DNA of 64,000 bases from Persicaria tinctoria (GCA_037127255.1 JBANSL010000016.1:7442501-7506500), one strand, 5' to 3'. Positions 49,661 through 62,425 are shown, counted from the stretch's first letter. Notes: generated from the letters alone by a model not told the origin. Numbers and translations are program-made.

Positions 49661-51801
49661 TCTTTCAGTATTTCTCAGTACTGCAAAGTGCCCCGTCTGG
49701 GTATTACCTTTGTTTGCAGGTGTGTCGTATGCCTTTAATTTATGACGGGGGAGGGGGGTGCTGACTGCTGAGTTGCTGTTGGGCTGGTTGCTCTATTGCC
49801 TTGGGTTGTATTCTACTGAAATGGTTGTTTCAGTTTTGTCTAACGTAGAAACGGAAAAAAAGGGGGCTTGTTCCGATTTCTGGTAGTGAAACTCCTCGCT
49901 TTTTCTTGGCTCTGTGCTTCATAATCTGACGTTAGGGTCTTTCTATTGTAATTTTCCATGGCATAATGTGGCTGCCTTGCTGTTCAGCTTCTAACCGTAG
50001 GCTTCTTAGAAAGAACTTGGCTTGTTTTCAGTCAATGATCTTCTGCTTTCTTATCCTGTGAGCTTTTAACTCTGAAAAAATGGGGAAAAAAAAATCTTGC
50101 ATATGCACGAAAGAGTTCCTCGTTGAAGCGATACTACACATGCTGAGTGGCTTATGAGCATGGCTAGTTCCACTGGCAGCGTTTTCATTCGCTATATGTT
50201 AACAATTTAAGAACATGCACAATGCAAGAACAAGCCAACAAAGTGACTTAAGGTCTTGCCAAACAAGCTCAAAGACGATGATTTTGCTTATGAGGAGCCT
50301 TATGATGGAAAACGTGTTGCCAAACTGTTTGGATACTGCTAACAAATGGGTCATTGATTATGAAACAAAAAGTTGAGCAGCAAAGCTTGGTCACAATAAA
50401 ACAATCTCGCAAAAATAATATTACTCGATTTTTTTTTTTTTCACTCTTTCTCCCTGTGCCTTCTTCCCCTGTTTTATCTCAGCTAACAATATTACACCAA
50501 AATTACAGCTGCACATGTTTGAGGAGCTTCCATTCCTAGATCTGTAGAGCGACGCCAATTGATAGAAACTGCATTGGCACCTACTGAAAGATCAACCATT
50601 AGTTCTAAGCATGGATCAGATTAATTATTTTATTCCAGAGAAACACATGATATTTACAATGACAAAAGTTCAACAGATTTGTGAAAAATTTAATGTAGTT
50701 GCCTATCATGTTTAGCTTACCACTGAACCTGAGTACACCTCCTTTTGAGGTAAGAGTGCATTTTAATATATGAAATGGTATTCGGCATAGCAACATTTAG
50801 CGTTTAGTCACCACTTTTAGACGAAGCACTATATCAAGCACTTGAAATGCTAAACAGGACAATTACCAAGGCTCCAACTATGTCCTCTTCCCATGTCAAC
50901 CCACGAGAAGGAGAAAAAAATAAATTTTATGCTTCACACTTTAGGTAGTAAGTGAGCAACTTGAGCGAAAATTTTGCACCCATAGCAGCAATAAATTTAT
51001 GCTAGTTAGGCTTTACAGAAGCATCTCAAAGCAGCATAGCAGCTAGTCTTGCCTTGATTTACACAGCTTCTGTTTGTTCTGAAATCCTATTCAATGTCTA
51101 GAATAAATCCAATTGAAGGACCTTTTGGTATAATTTCAGGAATCGGTTTTAGTGATTCCTGAAACTCATGTTTGGTTCCAATTCAAGAATACGAGTTTTA
51201 GGACAACCACCCACTGCAAAAATCCACCAACACAACTCTACAAGACAAGACCCCAAGCTCGGCACTGCTTTCTCAGCTTCTTGTTCTTCTAGTTCTAGCT
51301 ACTGTAAGGAAGGGCAGGGCAGAGGATGTTTCTCTCACTATCTATGTGACTCTATGGTCTCTCCGATTCTATTTCACGCCTTCCTCTTGCACGTCGTATG
51401 GGATCCCCTACTCCCAGTGCCACAATCAGCTTAACAACCAAAACTTCTAGGAGGGATGAGGAATCAGAACGGGGGTATGGCCAAGGAATGAGCCGTTCGG
51501 CCCTTCCTGCCCATTTTCCAATCAAAATTTAGGAATCGATTTCAGTGATGTTGACCAAAGACAATGGATCTCAATTTGTACCGTTAGAGTTCAATACGTA
51601 AATTTGAAACAGAAAATGTTGACCAAAGACAACACAGAGTTTGAATATTTATCATGGAACCGCCATAACGATTCAAACTATCAAAAACAAATATGATAAG
51701 ATCAATTCAACAAAAAAGAGGCATCATGAGTATACCATAAACAATCAAGAAACGACAATGGGGAAGAAGAGATATAGAATTACCAGAAGCAATCACAGCT
51801 A
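49661..51801. other. Intergenic, between convergent genes
   Basis: It contains the GIP1-like 3' UTR (49661 to roughly 50100) and the 3' flank of the methyltransferase-like gene. Motifs AGGAATCG.TTT.AGTGAT occur at 51139 and 51530, possibly the direct remnants of an old element. No gene is supported. Confidence 0.4.
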
Positions 51802-52953
51802 TCATCGTCTAGATTTCGGCTTCTGCAACAGAGCAGTCAAGTAAACCTCTCCATTCTTACTCCTAACGCCGCCTGAATCGGTCTTACTTCCGGTGGCCCA
51901 TTTCACGATCTTGTACCCTAATTTCCCAATCAAAGGCTTGTAAAGCTTCTCCAAATCGACTCCTTTGCTGAAGAAGTGATCAAGCCACAAGAATCCCTCG
52001 CCCCGCAAAACCCTGTCCACATCAAACAGCAGAAACTCGAGCACCGGTGTCGGGATCCACCTGTTGACGGCGCGGCCGCAGCGAACCAGATCGACGGCGC
52101 CGTCGAAAACCGGCAGCCGCTGCTGCAGCGGTGCGTGGAGCGGCACAACGCCTCTCAGCGCCGCGGCCTCGCTGTACGGCGCGCCGAGGTCCATGGTCGT
52201 CGTGACGACCGTCACATTGTGCTCCTTCATCCGCGCCGCGAATGTTCCAGTCCCGCCGCCGACATCGATTCCGAGCCGGATCGGCGAGTTGGCGGACTTG
52301 GCGATGCCGATCAGCTGAGCAACGGTGAGATCGAGGCTCGATTTGTAGGAAACGAACCTCTGAGACTCAGTGGACATGTCGAAGCCGAGGCTAGGGTTCA
52401 AGCACTTGAAGCTCCTGCAGGAGGAGGAAGAAGATACAAGAGATTTCCACATGACATTTGAATCAGGGAGAGAGATCGGGAAAGAATCGGAGGGGAGAGT
52501 GAGTATGGGGCTGGGAGGGGTGCGGGAGAAGCAGCGGCGGCGGGGGAGGGGGTGGCAGCCACGGAGGATCAAGGATTCGGCGAGCAAAGAGTCCGACGGA
52601 CAGAGAGAGAACGGCGAGTAGTTCATGTACTGATGGAGCAGCTCGGGGTAGTCATGGCAGGAGGAAGCAATCGGAGCAAGGTGCGAGTAGAGAAGTAGAT
52701 CGGGCGGCGCGGCGGCGGAGTTAGGCTTGGAGGAGGTAGGTGGCGGTTGTTGTTGCTGGAGGCGACTGAGGTGGTTGATGGTGGCGCGGATGGTTTGGAG
52801 CTGGCGGATGAGGTGGTCCGGGACTACGGAGGGGCCGGTGGAGGAGGGGAAGGCGGAGGTGGTGATGAGGAGGTGGTAGAGAGATAGGAAGTTGGCGGCA
52901 ACCATGGCTACGAGGAGGACGAAGTTGAGCCCCATTGTGAATCCCATCGCCAT
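51802..52953 (-). CDS. Membrane-anchored SAM-dependent methyltransferase-like protein
   Basis: Single exon, 383 aa, true ATG. Residues about 7-30 (GLNFVLLVAMVAANFLSLYH) are an uncleaved signal anchor, giving a type II protein of the endomembrane system. A Pro/Gln-rich stem follows. The plant-specific region has CHDYPELLHQYMNYSPFSLC and a RCFSRTP-like Cys/Arg segment. Then comes MWKSL, LGFDMSTESQRFVSY and SAM motif I at 227-240 (LGIDVGGGTGTFAARM). An acidic motif (TTTMDLGAPYSE) and DLVRCGRAVNRWI and LRGEGFLWLDHFF complete a Rossmann-fold methyltransferase. The pattern fits the plant family of At1g29790 type, related to DUF248 proteins; the substrate is unknown. It is transcribed away from the PDCD5 gene. 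Confidence 0.88.
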   Translation of the reverse strand: MAMGFTMGLNFVLLVAMVAANFLSLYHLLITTSAFPSSTGPSVVPDHLIRQLQTIRATINHLSRLQQQQPPPTSSKPNSAAAPPDLLLYSHLAPIASSCHDYPELLHQYMNYSPFSLCPSDSLLAESLILRGCHPLPRRRCFSRTPPSPILTLPSDSFPISLPDSNVMWKSLVSSSSSCRSFKCLNPSLGFDMSTESQRFVSYKSSLDLTVAQLIGIAKSANSPIRLGIDVGGGTGTFAARMKEHNVTVVTTTMDLGAPYSEAAALRGVVPLHAPLQQRLPVFDGAVDLVRCGRAVNRWIPTPVLEFLLFDVDRVLRGEGFLWLDHFFSKGVDLEKLYKPLIGKLGYKIVKWATGSKTDSGGVRSKNGEVYLTALLQKPKSRR

Positions 52954-53303
52954 TGCTGCGTCGCTCGATCCGCTCTCTCACTCTGCGTCGCTCGATCCGC
53001 TCTCTCACTCTGTAGATCCTTTCAGGATCTTCGTAATGTGACTGTGGAATTTTGTATTTTATTGATGCAATTTTTTTAATTTTTTTTAATTTAGATCTTA
53101 CGATACACCATGTAATTATTCCGGGTCGTGTACCGGGCCGAGCGCAGATAAAGGAGCCCGTTCTGGTTCTGGATTTGGCCCGGTGTATATAATAACACGG
53201 GGGGAGGCCGCACACCTGACAGGACCTCGGCGATTTCTCTCTCTCCTCCACGCTCTCCCTCCGATACCGAGCTTGATCTCAGTTCACCTTTGTGAAGAAG
53301 ACA
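52954..53303. promoter_or_regulatory. Short divergent (bidirectional) promoter
   Basis: Only 350 bp separate the start codons of the methyltransferase-like (-) and PDCD5 (+) genes. A TATA-like TATATAATA (53186-53194) lies about 110 bp before the PDCD5 ATG, next to TTGGCCCGG. The minus-strand leader contains a perfect 27-bp tandem duplication (52957-52983 and 52984-53010). Confidence 0.6.
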
Positions 53304-55381
53304 ATGGTAAGTTTCGAATCTCTTATGGTGTTTGATTTTCTATTCCTCATTTGTTCTCGTAGAGTTTCATATCTAGGGTTTTACGCCTGAACGCCTTTTT
53401 TTGCTGAGATTCCTTTTTGTTTTCGCATCTGCTTGTTGGATTGAGAATTTCTTGTGTTAATTGCTTCTTCTGAGGGTTTGAGTCGGTTGGAATTGATGGG
53501 GAAACTAATCGCAATGAGCGAAACCTAATCATGTAATCGCGCTTGTTGGAGTTGGCTCGCTGTGGTGAAATTTCAAAAATTTTGGTGTTTCCTTTTCCCT
53601 TTTTTTGGAGTTTGAGTGATTGTGGAGGCTGAAGCCCTAATTTTTCTGTCACTGATTTGAAGGCGGATCCGGAATTGGAAGCTATAAGGCAAAGAAGAAT
53701 GCAGGAGCTAATGGCTCAGCGTGGAATGGTGAGTAATCTAGTTATCAGGAGATTTGGTGTGTCAGGGCACTTCATTTCTGTATGGTTTGTTTTTGCTGCT
53801 AATTGTGTTTGAATCTAACCAGGGGAGTCAGCAAAACCCTGAGCAGCAGAAGGCGCAAGACGAAGCTAAAAGGTTGAATCCGGATCCTAATTCAGTGAAA
53901 ATTTGAGAATTCTGTTTTTATGTTTGTAAGGTTCTGTGCTGTGCTGATTTCTTGTATTTGGATTGGGGTGAACAGTGAAGCAGAAGAGCGAAGGCAGGTT
54001 ATGCTTGCTCAGATTCTGTCAAGTGAGGCTCGTGAAAGAAGTAAGTTTTGATTCGGCAAACTGATATGCTGATTGTAAAATTTGTTTGATTGGGTTTTAT
54101 TACCTTTTATATTTTATAGCCGGGCTAAGCTAGTATCCATTCTCAATAAAAGCGATTTCTGTGTGTAACTGAGTAGCTTTTGAGTGCATAGTGAAGTGTT
54201 TTTTGTTTGCTAAAAGCCATGTTAGGCAGGAAAGGATAGCTTTTTCGACAGATGCATATTGTAAGTATGTATGAAATTCATACAGCATTTCATACAGCTA
54301 TTGAAGAAATCTTATTTGGAAGTATTTTAGTCAAAAGTCATTCTGTTGCTTGAAAATATGTGTTAAGATACATTCATTAATGAACTCCAAATGAAAATGT
54401 CCTGTTACTGATTCCTGAAATAAGGGATTGACAAGGCCTATTTCTTTGCACTTTCAAGGTTACAAGGCATTGCATTTAGTAAAGCAAATTTGATTTTCTA
54501 ACTTCTCTATTGAACAACTGTTTTGCTAACTTGTCAGATATTAAAAGTTTGACCGGTAATGTTTTTTAGATTCATCAAGATATTAGAACTGACATTATCT
54601 GTAGGCCACCGCTTTTGATTAGGAAAGTTGAGCTCTCTTTGGTGAGGGGGTGTTTTTGGCCTTCATTTTGGATGTTATCTACCTGACCTTTGCATTGAAC
54701 TTGGTGCTTTTGAGGCTTATATTTGACTTCTTAGATATCCAATTACCTTGTCAAAAAAGGAAAAGATTTCTAACCATATATTAAATATGCCCGTCATGAA
54801 ATGTAGTACTATTGTTTTACCATGATCTCTGCAGTAAGATAGGCGATCATAACTTAGTAGTTAATGATGTATTCATACATGGTGGCCAGAGCTTGATACT
54901 CATTTCTTTGAATACTCTCACTTGCATCAGTTGCCCGGATTGCTCTAGTGAAGCCTGAAAAGGCTAGGGGAGTTGAAGATGTTATCCTAAGAGCTGCACA
55001 AATGGGTCAAATTACTGAAAAGGTTCTGAACCCCACTAGTTCTTTTAAAAAATATTAATTGTTTATGAAACAAGTCATATTACCTTCATCACGCATGTCA
55101 ACTGCAAAGGTCTTGGAAGCGTCTGAAAGGTTCATGTTATCCCACTGAAGGCCATTAGTTTGACTGTATGAATTTTTTTAACCTAATTTACAGGTTTCTG
55201 AGGAGAGGCTTATAACCTTGCTCGAGCAAATCAATACCCAGACAGCTAAACAGACCAAAGTCACTGTGAGTTTCAGGTTTTCTCATTCATTTTAGCTGAT
55301 GAGTTTGCACTGCTTATACCATCATCTTACTCAACTTTGCAGATCCAGAGGCGTCGAAGTGTCCTTGAAGATGATGATTAG
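53304..55381 (+). CDS. PDCD5: PDCD5/TFAR19 family DNA-binding protein
   Basis: Seven exons join to 128 aa: 53304-53306, 53663-53728, 53823-53872, 53976-54040, 54931-55022, 55194-55265, 55343-55381. The first coding exon holds only the ATG. The protein reads MADPELEAIRQRRMQELMAQ, a short Gln-rich link, SEAEERRQVMLAQILSSEAR, ERIARIALVKPEKARGVEDV, ILRAAQMGQITEKVSEERLI, TLLEQINTQ and a basic-then-acidic tail ending LEDDD. This is the complete PDCD5 fold: mobile helix, three-helix core, charged tail. Length matches plant orthologues. Animal PDCD5 promotes programmed cell death; plant members have been linked to cell death and senescence. All splice phases agree. Confidence 0.95.
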
Positions 55382-57193
55382 CTCTGCAGAGGATCTCTGT
55401 ATCTACTGTAAACAATTCTTGTTTGTGGTCATTCCAGCATCTTGGTTTTTCAACATATAATCACACTCATGGTTTTACAGTTTCTGGACCCATCATTGCC
55501 CTTAAATTACACCTTGAAGCTTTTTGAACCTATTAATTAGGGCATGGAGGGATTGTGAGAGTGTTACCAGTAGTCTTTGAACCTCGACTCTTTGAGTTAT
55601 TATGTGATTAGTGTTTGTCTGTTTTTCAGCTACATAACTCTTTATCAGGCTGGGAAATCGGTATGGTACATTGCAGCCTGCAGACGGCTTCATTTACCTT
55701 TCTATGTTCTGTTCATGTTTCTCTTGCGTTTGCCTTAGTTTTCCTTGGATGAGATCACTTAGCATTAGAGGTTGCAATCAGACCTGTTGGATGAGCTCAT
55801 TTTGGTTTTCATTCGGCGATGTCTGAGTACAGGTTGAATCCAGTTTTGATGATTTTTGTTTAGTTTGGTTTTGGTTAATGCCAGTTATCAAATGTTTCTG
55901 ATTTGAAGTTTTCCCTAAATGGATATGCATTTTGTTACAAACAAAAAATCTAAAATAATTGTTGCTTTATATCCATTTGTAGTTTCTTTTTAGATCAACC
56001 ATCTTGGCACCAATTAATCTTGGGGTAGGTTTGTTTTTTTGGTCTTTCAGTTTTAGTCATTTTTGTGTTGATGAGTTCCACCAAGGTCTAATCCCTTCGA
56101 GGCACCAATTTATTTAGATATTTAATGGTGCTTTAAGGCCATGTTTGGATCTCTCATTTTTTTTTTTTTTTGAGAGAGAGAAGAAAATGTGCAAACTTAT
56201 CATTCGATGTCCAACTCTGTCATGCAAACAAACCCTTGAGGAACACCACTTGCCAAAAATTGCTTGTGTCCTAGTGGGAAGCAAATCTATGCATATGCAT
56301 AAAACAACAGGACGAAAAAGAAAGTCATAGAGCACGAATATCAGAAAATAATATATACGATTATATATTTTTCTAAAATACAACGTTCAAGTAAATATAC
56401 TCTGTCCAACAATTTTTCATGATGAAGTATAATTTAAACAATTTAGTATCATTTTCAAGATAATGAATAATTGGAACAATAGATATACTGGGATTCTATT
56501 TACCCTGTTCTAATGGATAACAAGTATGAAATTTTATTATCTAGTTTTTATCATACTTGTTATAATTTCATATTTATTAAAAATAAGTATTTTTTTTAAA
56601 GTATGTAATAATATTAATATTTTATATATTTTAATGCAGTTTTGATCTAAGGGAGTATTATTAATTGACACTGTTCACAGATTTGGATCTTCTTGAAAAT
56701 CATAAACCAACTTTTCATTATCTAGTCATCATTTATATAGTTTATCATGAATTTCATCCGTTTAATTTGACTTTTACCTGTTCTAAAATTTAATCAATTT
56801 GTTACTTTGCAACTTACCCTGTAAATGGAATTTCTCTCAATTGGACAAATCTCATACGAAAAGTATCAAACTTTTGTTAATTTTAGTGGAGATGTGACAA
56901 TTTAAAGCTTCTTGAGTGGCCGGTATCTTGACCAACCACTCGATCGAGAAGAGGCTTTTTAATTTAATCAAAACATGTGTTTTCTTATACATTTGTAGAA
57001 AAACATATATAAAAAAGTAATGGGGAAAATTATATGTGCCTGACCAAGTCAAGTCTGAAATTCCATGAGAACTGTTTTTTTTTCTAGATGCTCAACTTAT
57101 TATTTTTGTTGATTTTATTGTTATGGTTTATTACCGACATGAAAAATCGAAAATCTCAGGGTTTAAATATTAAAATTATTAGTATTGAAGGTG
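55382..57193. other. Intergenic, gene-free as far as I can see
   Basis: PDCD5 3' UTR, then AT-rich spacer. A T15 run followed by GAGAGAGA is at 56155-56180. No coding sequence or RNA gene is supported. Confidence 0.45.
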
Positions 57194-57386
57194 TGTTGAG
57201 AGAATGAAAGATGTGAAGAGACCAAAAGAGTCTCACATCGATAATATGAACAAATAAGCTTTAGTATATAAGCTAGTGGGTTACTCATCCTATATTGCCA
57301 ATTGGTTTTATGATGGAACCCCGCTAGGCTTATGTGCTAGGCTATTGGCGCATGTGTGCTCACGACCCCCGATCACGAGTCCCAAC

Positions 57387-58679
57387 CATTGTTATTAGAA
57401 TCACGATCCGGATCTTTAGAATCTTAAGATCCTACGATCCTACCTAGGGCTCGATCCGGATCTATGTAGGGTTGGCATGGTACGGTAACCACCAAAAAAT
57501 GGTGATTACCACGTACCAACCACAAACCGGTGGTTCGTAAATTTTCATACCACGTACCAACCACAAGTCGTGTTTACCGTATATGTGGTAACCACGATTT
57601 GTGGTTACCATCGGTATATTACCATGGTTACCAAGTTGTAATTCTGTTTGTATTTTTTTGAAACCCCATGGCTAACTTCCGGTAGTCATTAAAGTTATCG
57701 AACGAAAAAATATGGTTACAAAAAATAATATGATTATCACCTATTAAAACTTCAAATAAATCAAGTTCATAACCTAAAGTACAAACTAATTCAAACCAAC
57801 CAAGTTCAAAGTCTTGAAACAAACCAAGTTCAATTGTTCAAAAATTCAAAATGTTTATGTAAGTTCAAACAAAACAAGTTCAAAGTCTTCAAATATTCAA
57901 AATGTTCCTACTGTTTTTAGTAGAAAATGTAGAAAGGACCAATTTAGGTCAAAATCAAAACACAAAATATAAATTAAAAACATAAAACTTAAAGGTAATA
58001 ACAACAAAACATTAAATATAAAAAATTAATATATATACTTGGTAACCATGGTATTCAGATTTCATTACCATTAACGTACCATCTTCACGTGGTTACCACC
58101 AAGATGGTTACCACCATGTTGGTTACCACAAGTGTGGTTACCAACATATTCGGTTTGTGGTTGGTACGTGGTTGGTATGGTAATTTTCGTACCATTTGCC
58201 AGCCCTAGATCTATGCATAGGATCTTTTTTTGTGTAGGATCTACAATGGGATCTTTAGAATCTTAATGGATCGATAGGATCTTACGATCCCACGCGATCC
58301 TATTTTTATTAACAATATGTATTTTTTAAACATTTGTTTTGTTTCATTGGTTGATTTTAGGGTGTTCAAATGTACACATTCATGTAAGGAACGTGAAAAA
58401 TAGATTAGAGACAATTGTTTTTGAGTATTTTAACCAATATATATGGCAATGTCTAAGGTCGTAAATATAGATTTTTATGTCTTAAAATCAAAATATATTG
58501 TGTAACTAATATTTTTTCCCTCATTCTATAACTTTAAATTAAGCAACTTTGTTAAATATATTTTTATTTTATTATTTAATTATATTTCGAGGATCTTACG
58601 ATCCTCTAATGAGATCTTACGATCCGATCCACGGACCCTATTGTGATTCGATCCTAAAATCCCGATCCTAATAACCTTG
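57387..58679. mobile_element. Non-autonomous hAT element (GATCC-rich), 8-bp target duplication
   Basis: The 1293-bp element is flanked by exact GTCCCAAC duplications (57379-57386, 58680-58687). The ends are CATTGTTATTAGAATC and (right, reverse complement) CAAGGTTATTAGGATC. Repeated GGATCGTAAGATC-type motifs line both ends. It has no transposase. A second hAT element lies inside it, so its own length without that is about 544 bp. Confidence 0.8.
57467..58207. mobile_element. Non-autonomous hAT element nested in the GATCC-rich element
   Basis: The 741-bp element is flanked by exact GATCTATG duplications (57459-57466, 58208-58215). The ends are TAGGGTTGGCATGGTACGGT and (right, reverse complement) TAGGGCTGGCAAATGGTACG, the same family as 4683-5232. 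Subterminal GGTAACCAC and GTGGTTACC motifs are numerous. The AT-rich middle has no conserved frame. Confidence 0.85.
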
Positions 58680-58715
58680 GTCCCAACGGACTTCAATAAG
58701 GTGACATCCTTAACA

Positions 58716-59080
58716 TCATCAATAGTTTAATAACAGGGATTTGTTGTTCGGGCGAGATCGAAATGATCCTTTCCGACTCCCTTTTATCTCTTCAATGTTT
58801 CTCGGATTTTAAAATCTTCCATGTCTTTAGAGAAGGAAATCGTGCAGCGGACCGTCTTTCTCATATCGGATTCAACTTTTCCGGCCCTCTTCCCCCTTCG
58901 GATGCTGTTCTTCGTAGTTTCATCCTTCAGATGTCCTTGGATAGATTGTTCCGTCAAACTCCCAAATTCTTTTCGGTTCAACAAAAAAAATCTTTAAATA
59001 TTACCCGTTTTAACCGATCGATGGCTATTTCGAGCAAAGAATCAATCTTCTTATATAATCTAAAAATCTATCTTTAGAAC
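58716..59080 (+). pseudogene. RNase H-like fragment (retroelement-type)
   Basis: The frame encodes EIEMILSDSLLSLQ, then FSDFKIFHVFREGNRAADRL and SHIGF. The FREGNRAAD..S signature marks the last part of the RNase H-like domain found at the end of plant LINEs and related host proteins. The first catalytic part is missing and the frame continues into unrelated AT-rich sequence. Confidence 0.55.
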
Positions 59081-62000
59081 ATGAAAAAACAAAAATTGAA
59101 TTTTTTTTTATGTTCTAAGCTCAAGTTGAGTTGACAATCCAAATTGACAGGTTTAGTGGTGGGACATAAAACACCAACATTGAGCTAACCCTCAAAGTGA
59201 TATAATTAAAGTCTTGTGCACAACAAATAGCTTTCACATGACAAGTTAATTTATAAACGACTTTGCATACATCATATACACATATGTGTTACGCATATAC
59301 GTTTTAAGTCAAGCAAGTTCCAATTGATACAAGTTTTGGAACAGTTTATCAACCACTATTCTTAACATCCTCTCGATCTAAAACAATGATCAATCTTAAT
59401 CTCGAGGAAAAAAATACTCGTAACTCGACTTTAGGGGATATGTGAATCTCCCACGACATTCATGTGGCGATTTGTTGGGTTGGGTTGAGTTAGGTTTGGG
59501 GCGAATCAATCAGAATCAGGTTGGATTTCAGTCGAATTACTTGGGTTTCGAGTATTTTGGTCTTCGGACATCGGTCTTTTTAATTTATAGGTTTATGATA
59601 TTGATGTCAACATATATTTTGATTCGGGTTTGGTTTTGAATTCGAGTTAAGTTGGGTTTCGATTTTCGAATAATGAATTTAAGGTTGGGGAGCTCCAAAT
59701 TACTTGTCTTCAAACCCGTCCCTCTTTCCTAACCTCTAACCTCACAAGCTTTAATTAAAAAAAATTGATGTAAAAAAAAGAAAGAAAGGAAAAGAGGAGA
59801 AGGGATAGGAGAGGGAAACAAGATCGGAGACAGAAAATTTAAACGAAACTCGGGTTTTTTTCACTAATTTTCCAAAGTATATATTGATAAGTGTTATATT
59901 AACATCTATTAAGCTTCTATAACCAACTTTTTGATGAGTCTCTACCGCTAGGTCTCCATTTATATAGCACACTTTTGACAATTCACCTTCTAATAATGTA
60001 GATTGATCGATAATCTTATTGAGATTGTCCCTAATTAGAAAAGTTTAGATAAGTTTAGATCAAAATCAATTAAAATAAATCAATTAACATTAAAAACCAT
60101 TAAAATAATAAAAAAAAATCTACATTAAAGGAGAAGTCGCCACATGTCGTAGGCGATTTCTCCTTTAATATTATAATATAGATATTATATAGTTTTAAAT
60201 AAGTTAAATATAAGATTTTAGTTTAATTAATTAACTTTTGAAATTGGATTTTCAACAGTTACTCACCCAAGTTTTACATCACTCTATTCATTTTCTCCTA
60301 TTTCACCAGCTAGTTAATTTATATCAGCTACTCTATTAGTTGAGTTACCAAACATCTTACTGGCTTATAAACACTATAATTTAACATATATTTAACATAC
60401 TTAATCCATCAGTCTTAGCTACCCCATCAACTATGTGTTACGCGTACCAAACCGAGCCTTATTGATTTAATTTGTAAAATTTTTGGAATTAAAAAAAGAA
60501 ATGTACCAGTAGGGCAAAAGAAGAAGATGATGATTGCCACAAGCTATGTTGGACTTTCAAGTCAATTACTATCAAATACTAATTAATTTACTGGGTCAGT
60601 GGCTGGTTAGGTTTATAGTATATAATAAAAACAGACTCTGATTTAGTTTTCAAGATTTCAAATTCTCTTATGATGTAAAGGAGTTGTGTGTACATGATAT
60701 AAATCATTTATTTTGCTATTTAATTGATAAATTAAATACCAAATATTATTATAATAGCTGGTTTAAATTGATAGTGTTTCTCATGACATAAGATATATTG
60801 GAATTTGATTTACAATGTTGAAAGAAAAATATTATTTAAATGCAATCATATACGAGTAATAAACAATTATAAGTTTGCCAATTTAATTTATTCATAGAAT
60901 GATATGAATATACTATAATTGATGTGATAGAATGAAAGCTTTGACTTGGTACATGTAAATGTATTGTTTAAAGGGATGATTTAATGAGCTTATAAATTAG
61001 TCCATTGGCTAAAGTTTTTATCTATATATAAGGATGTAGTGATGGTGGTTGGGATGCAATTTGTTGGAGCAGTTGGATTTTAGCTTCCTTTCACATGTCT
61101 CTAATTTCATAGGGCTTATATACCATGATCAAGTCATGAAGCACATTGGATTGAACTATATACTATACATTACTATTCAAACAAGACATATATAGTATGG
61201 ACACACATATAAATGTGCATGTAGTGTGACATTTACAAATCAATGATACTACTAGATTTTATTCCACATTATGTATGACTAGACCATAGTAATAGGATCA
61301 GAATTGTGTGTCTAGAATCATTTTTGGTGAAAAATTAAAGTCGATTATGTGTTTTTACTTTCTTTCTTTTTTAACAGGAAAAAATTCGAATTTTCAGGCG
61401 ACAATGGAAATCTGAAAAAACGAGAGGGCGAAAGAAATCGACAGACGGGTTAACCTTCATGATACAACCAGAAAGACAAAAACAAAAAGCAAAAATCTGA
61501 ATACAAAGAATCTCAACAAAGTAGACCAATAGAGAGAAAGCCGAAGGACATCAAGAGAAGGTTGCGAATGCTGAGAACATGGGAAAGTCGAGGGACAGAT
61601 ACAACGTCTCAATTATATATGTGTTTTTACTGACTCTCAATTTTGTCAGCTCAAGCTGTCTACAATTTTGAATTCTTCCCTTTAAAAAAATTCAATGAAA
61701 TGGAAGGCTTAATTGTTGTTCCTTTTGGGGAAGTAAAAAAGTTGTGTCTCTCTCTCAAAGGTGCTTGATTGAAAGTTGAAAGTTTCGAAGTTTCTTCCAT
61801 GTGTGCTACTTTGTTAGTCAAAAGGAACCTACAATGATGAACTAATTAAAGGGATTAATGAAATTGATGTTAAAATAAATCAATTTCTGTAATATATACT
61901 GGGACATATATAACTTTTTTAATTACATCCTCCAAAGTCCAAAACATGGAGGCTAACACTCAACTAGCTAGCTTGACCTTAATATGGAAATCGATGGAAT

Positions 62001-62425
62001 TTCCATCTATGATCAGTTAGAAGATTTAGCACTCAATTATCTTACAACAGGTTAATAATTAAAAACAATTAAAAGATTTAACTTAGATAATTAATTACAT
62101 GCTTAATTAGTGTTTAAGGTCTTGTTTATTTGAGCATATGAGAAATGATTCAAATTTTATTTGTAAAATTTGTATGATTATCGTTAATTTTTTGTGAGTG
62201 TAGAGAAGGGGAGAGAGAAACGATTAGAGCATCATAGGGGTTATGATTACCCTATACTCAAATTAGATAATCAAATGGAGGAAAGAAAATAGATTTTATT
62301 TGGAAAATGAGGGTAATAGTTAGAATATTGATCAATGAATCTTAACTTAAAAATTGATTAGATTTGAAAGGTTAACCATTATCTTTTCTTATCTAAAAAC
62401 AATTCTATTCTAAATCACCCTCACT
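59081..62425. other. Gene-poor AT-rich spacer
   Basis: No exon with family support was found. A strong hairpin sits at 60124-60169. The rest is AT-rich with no clear element borders. Confidence 0.45.
60124..60169. repeat. Hairpin with 18-bp arms
   Basis: Arms ATTAAAGGAGAAGTCGCC and GGCGATTTCTCCTTTAAT pair with one mismatch around a 10-base loop. The GC-richer stem stands out in AT-rich DNA. It may be the centre of a foldback element or a small structured transcript; no borders were found. Confidence 0.6.

Larger units (their letters stand above)
57194..58715 (+). mobile_element. Possible solo-LTR/TRIM-like sequence split by a hAT element
   Basis: Outside the hAT insertion, 57194-57378 plus 58688-58715 make a sequence of about 220 bp that starts TGTTGAGAG, has AGTCTCACATCGATAATATG and a TATATAAG-like motif, and ends TTAACA. 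This resembles small plant LTRs (TRIM-like). No 5-bp target duplication is seen, so the call is tentative. Confidence 0.35.

Noticed and set aside
51930..52621. Several long frames opposite or overlapping the methyltransferase-like gene
   Set aside because: They are shadows of the GC-rich coding sequence with no motifs of their own.
52721..53251. 176-codon minus-strand frame across the divergent promoter
   Set aside because: Out of frame with the methyltransferase-like gene, crosses the TATA region and is low-complexity (RRRVRERIERR from the 27-bp repeat).
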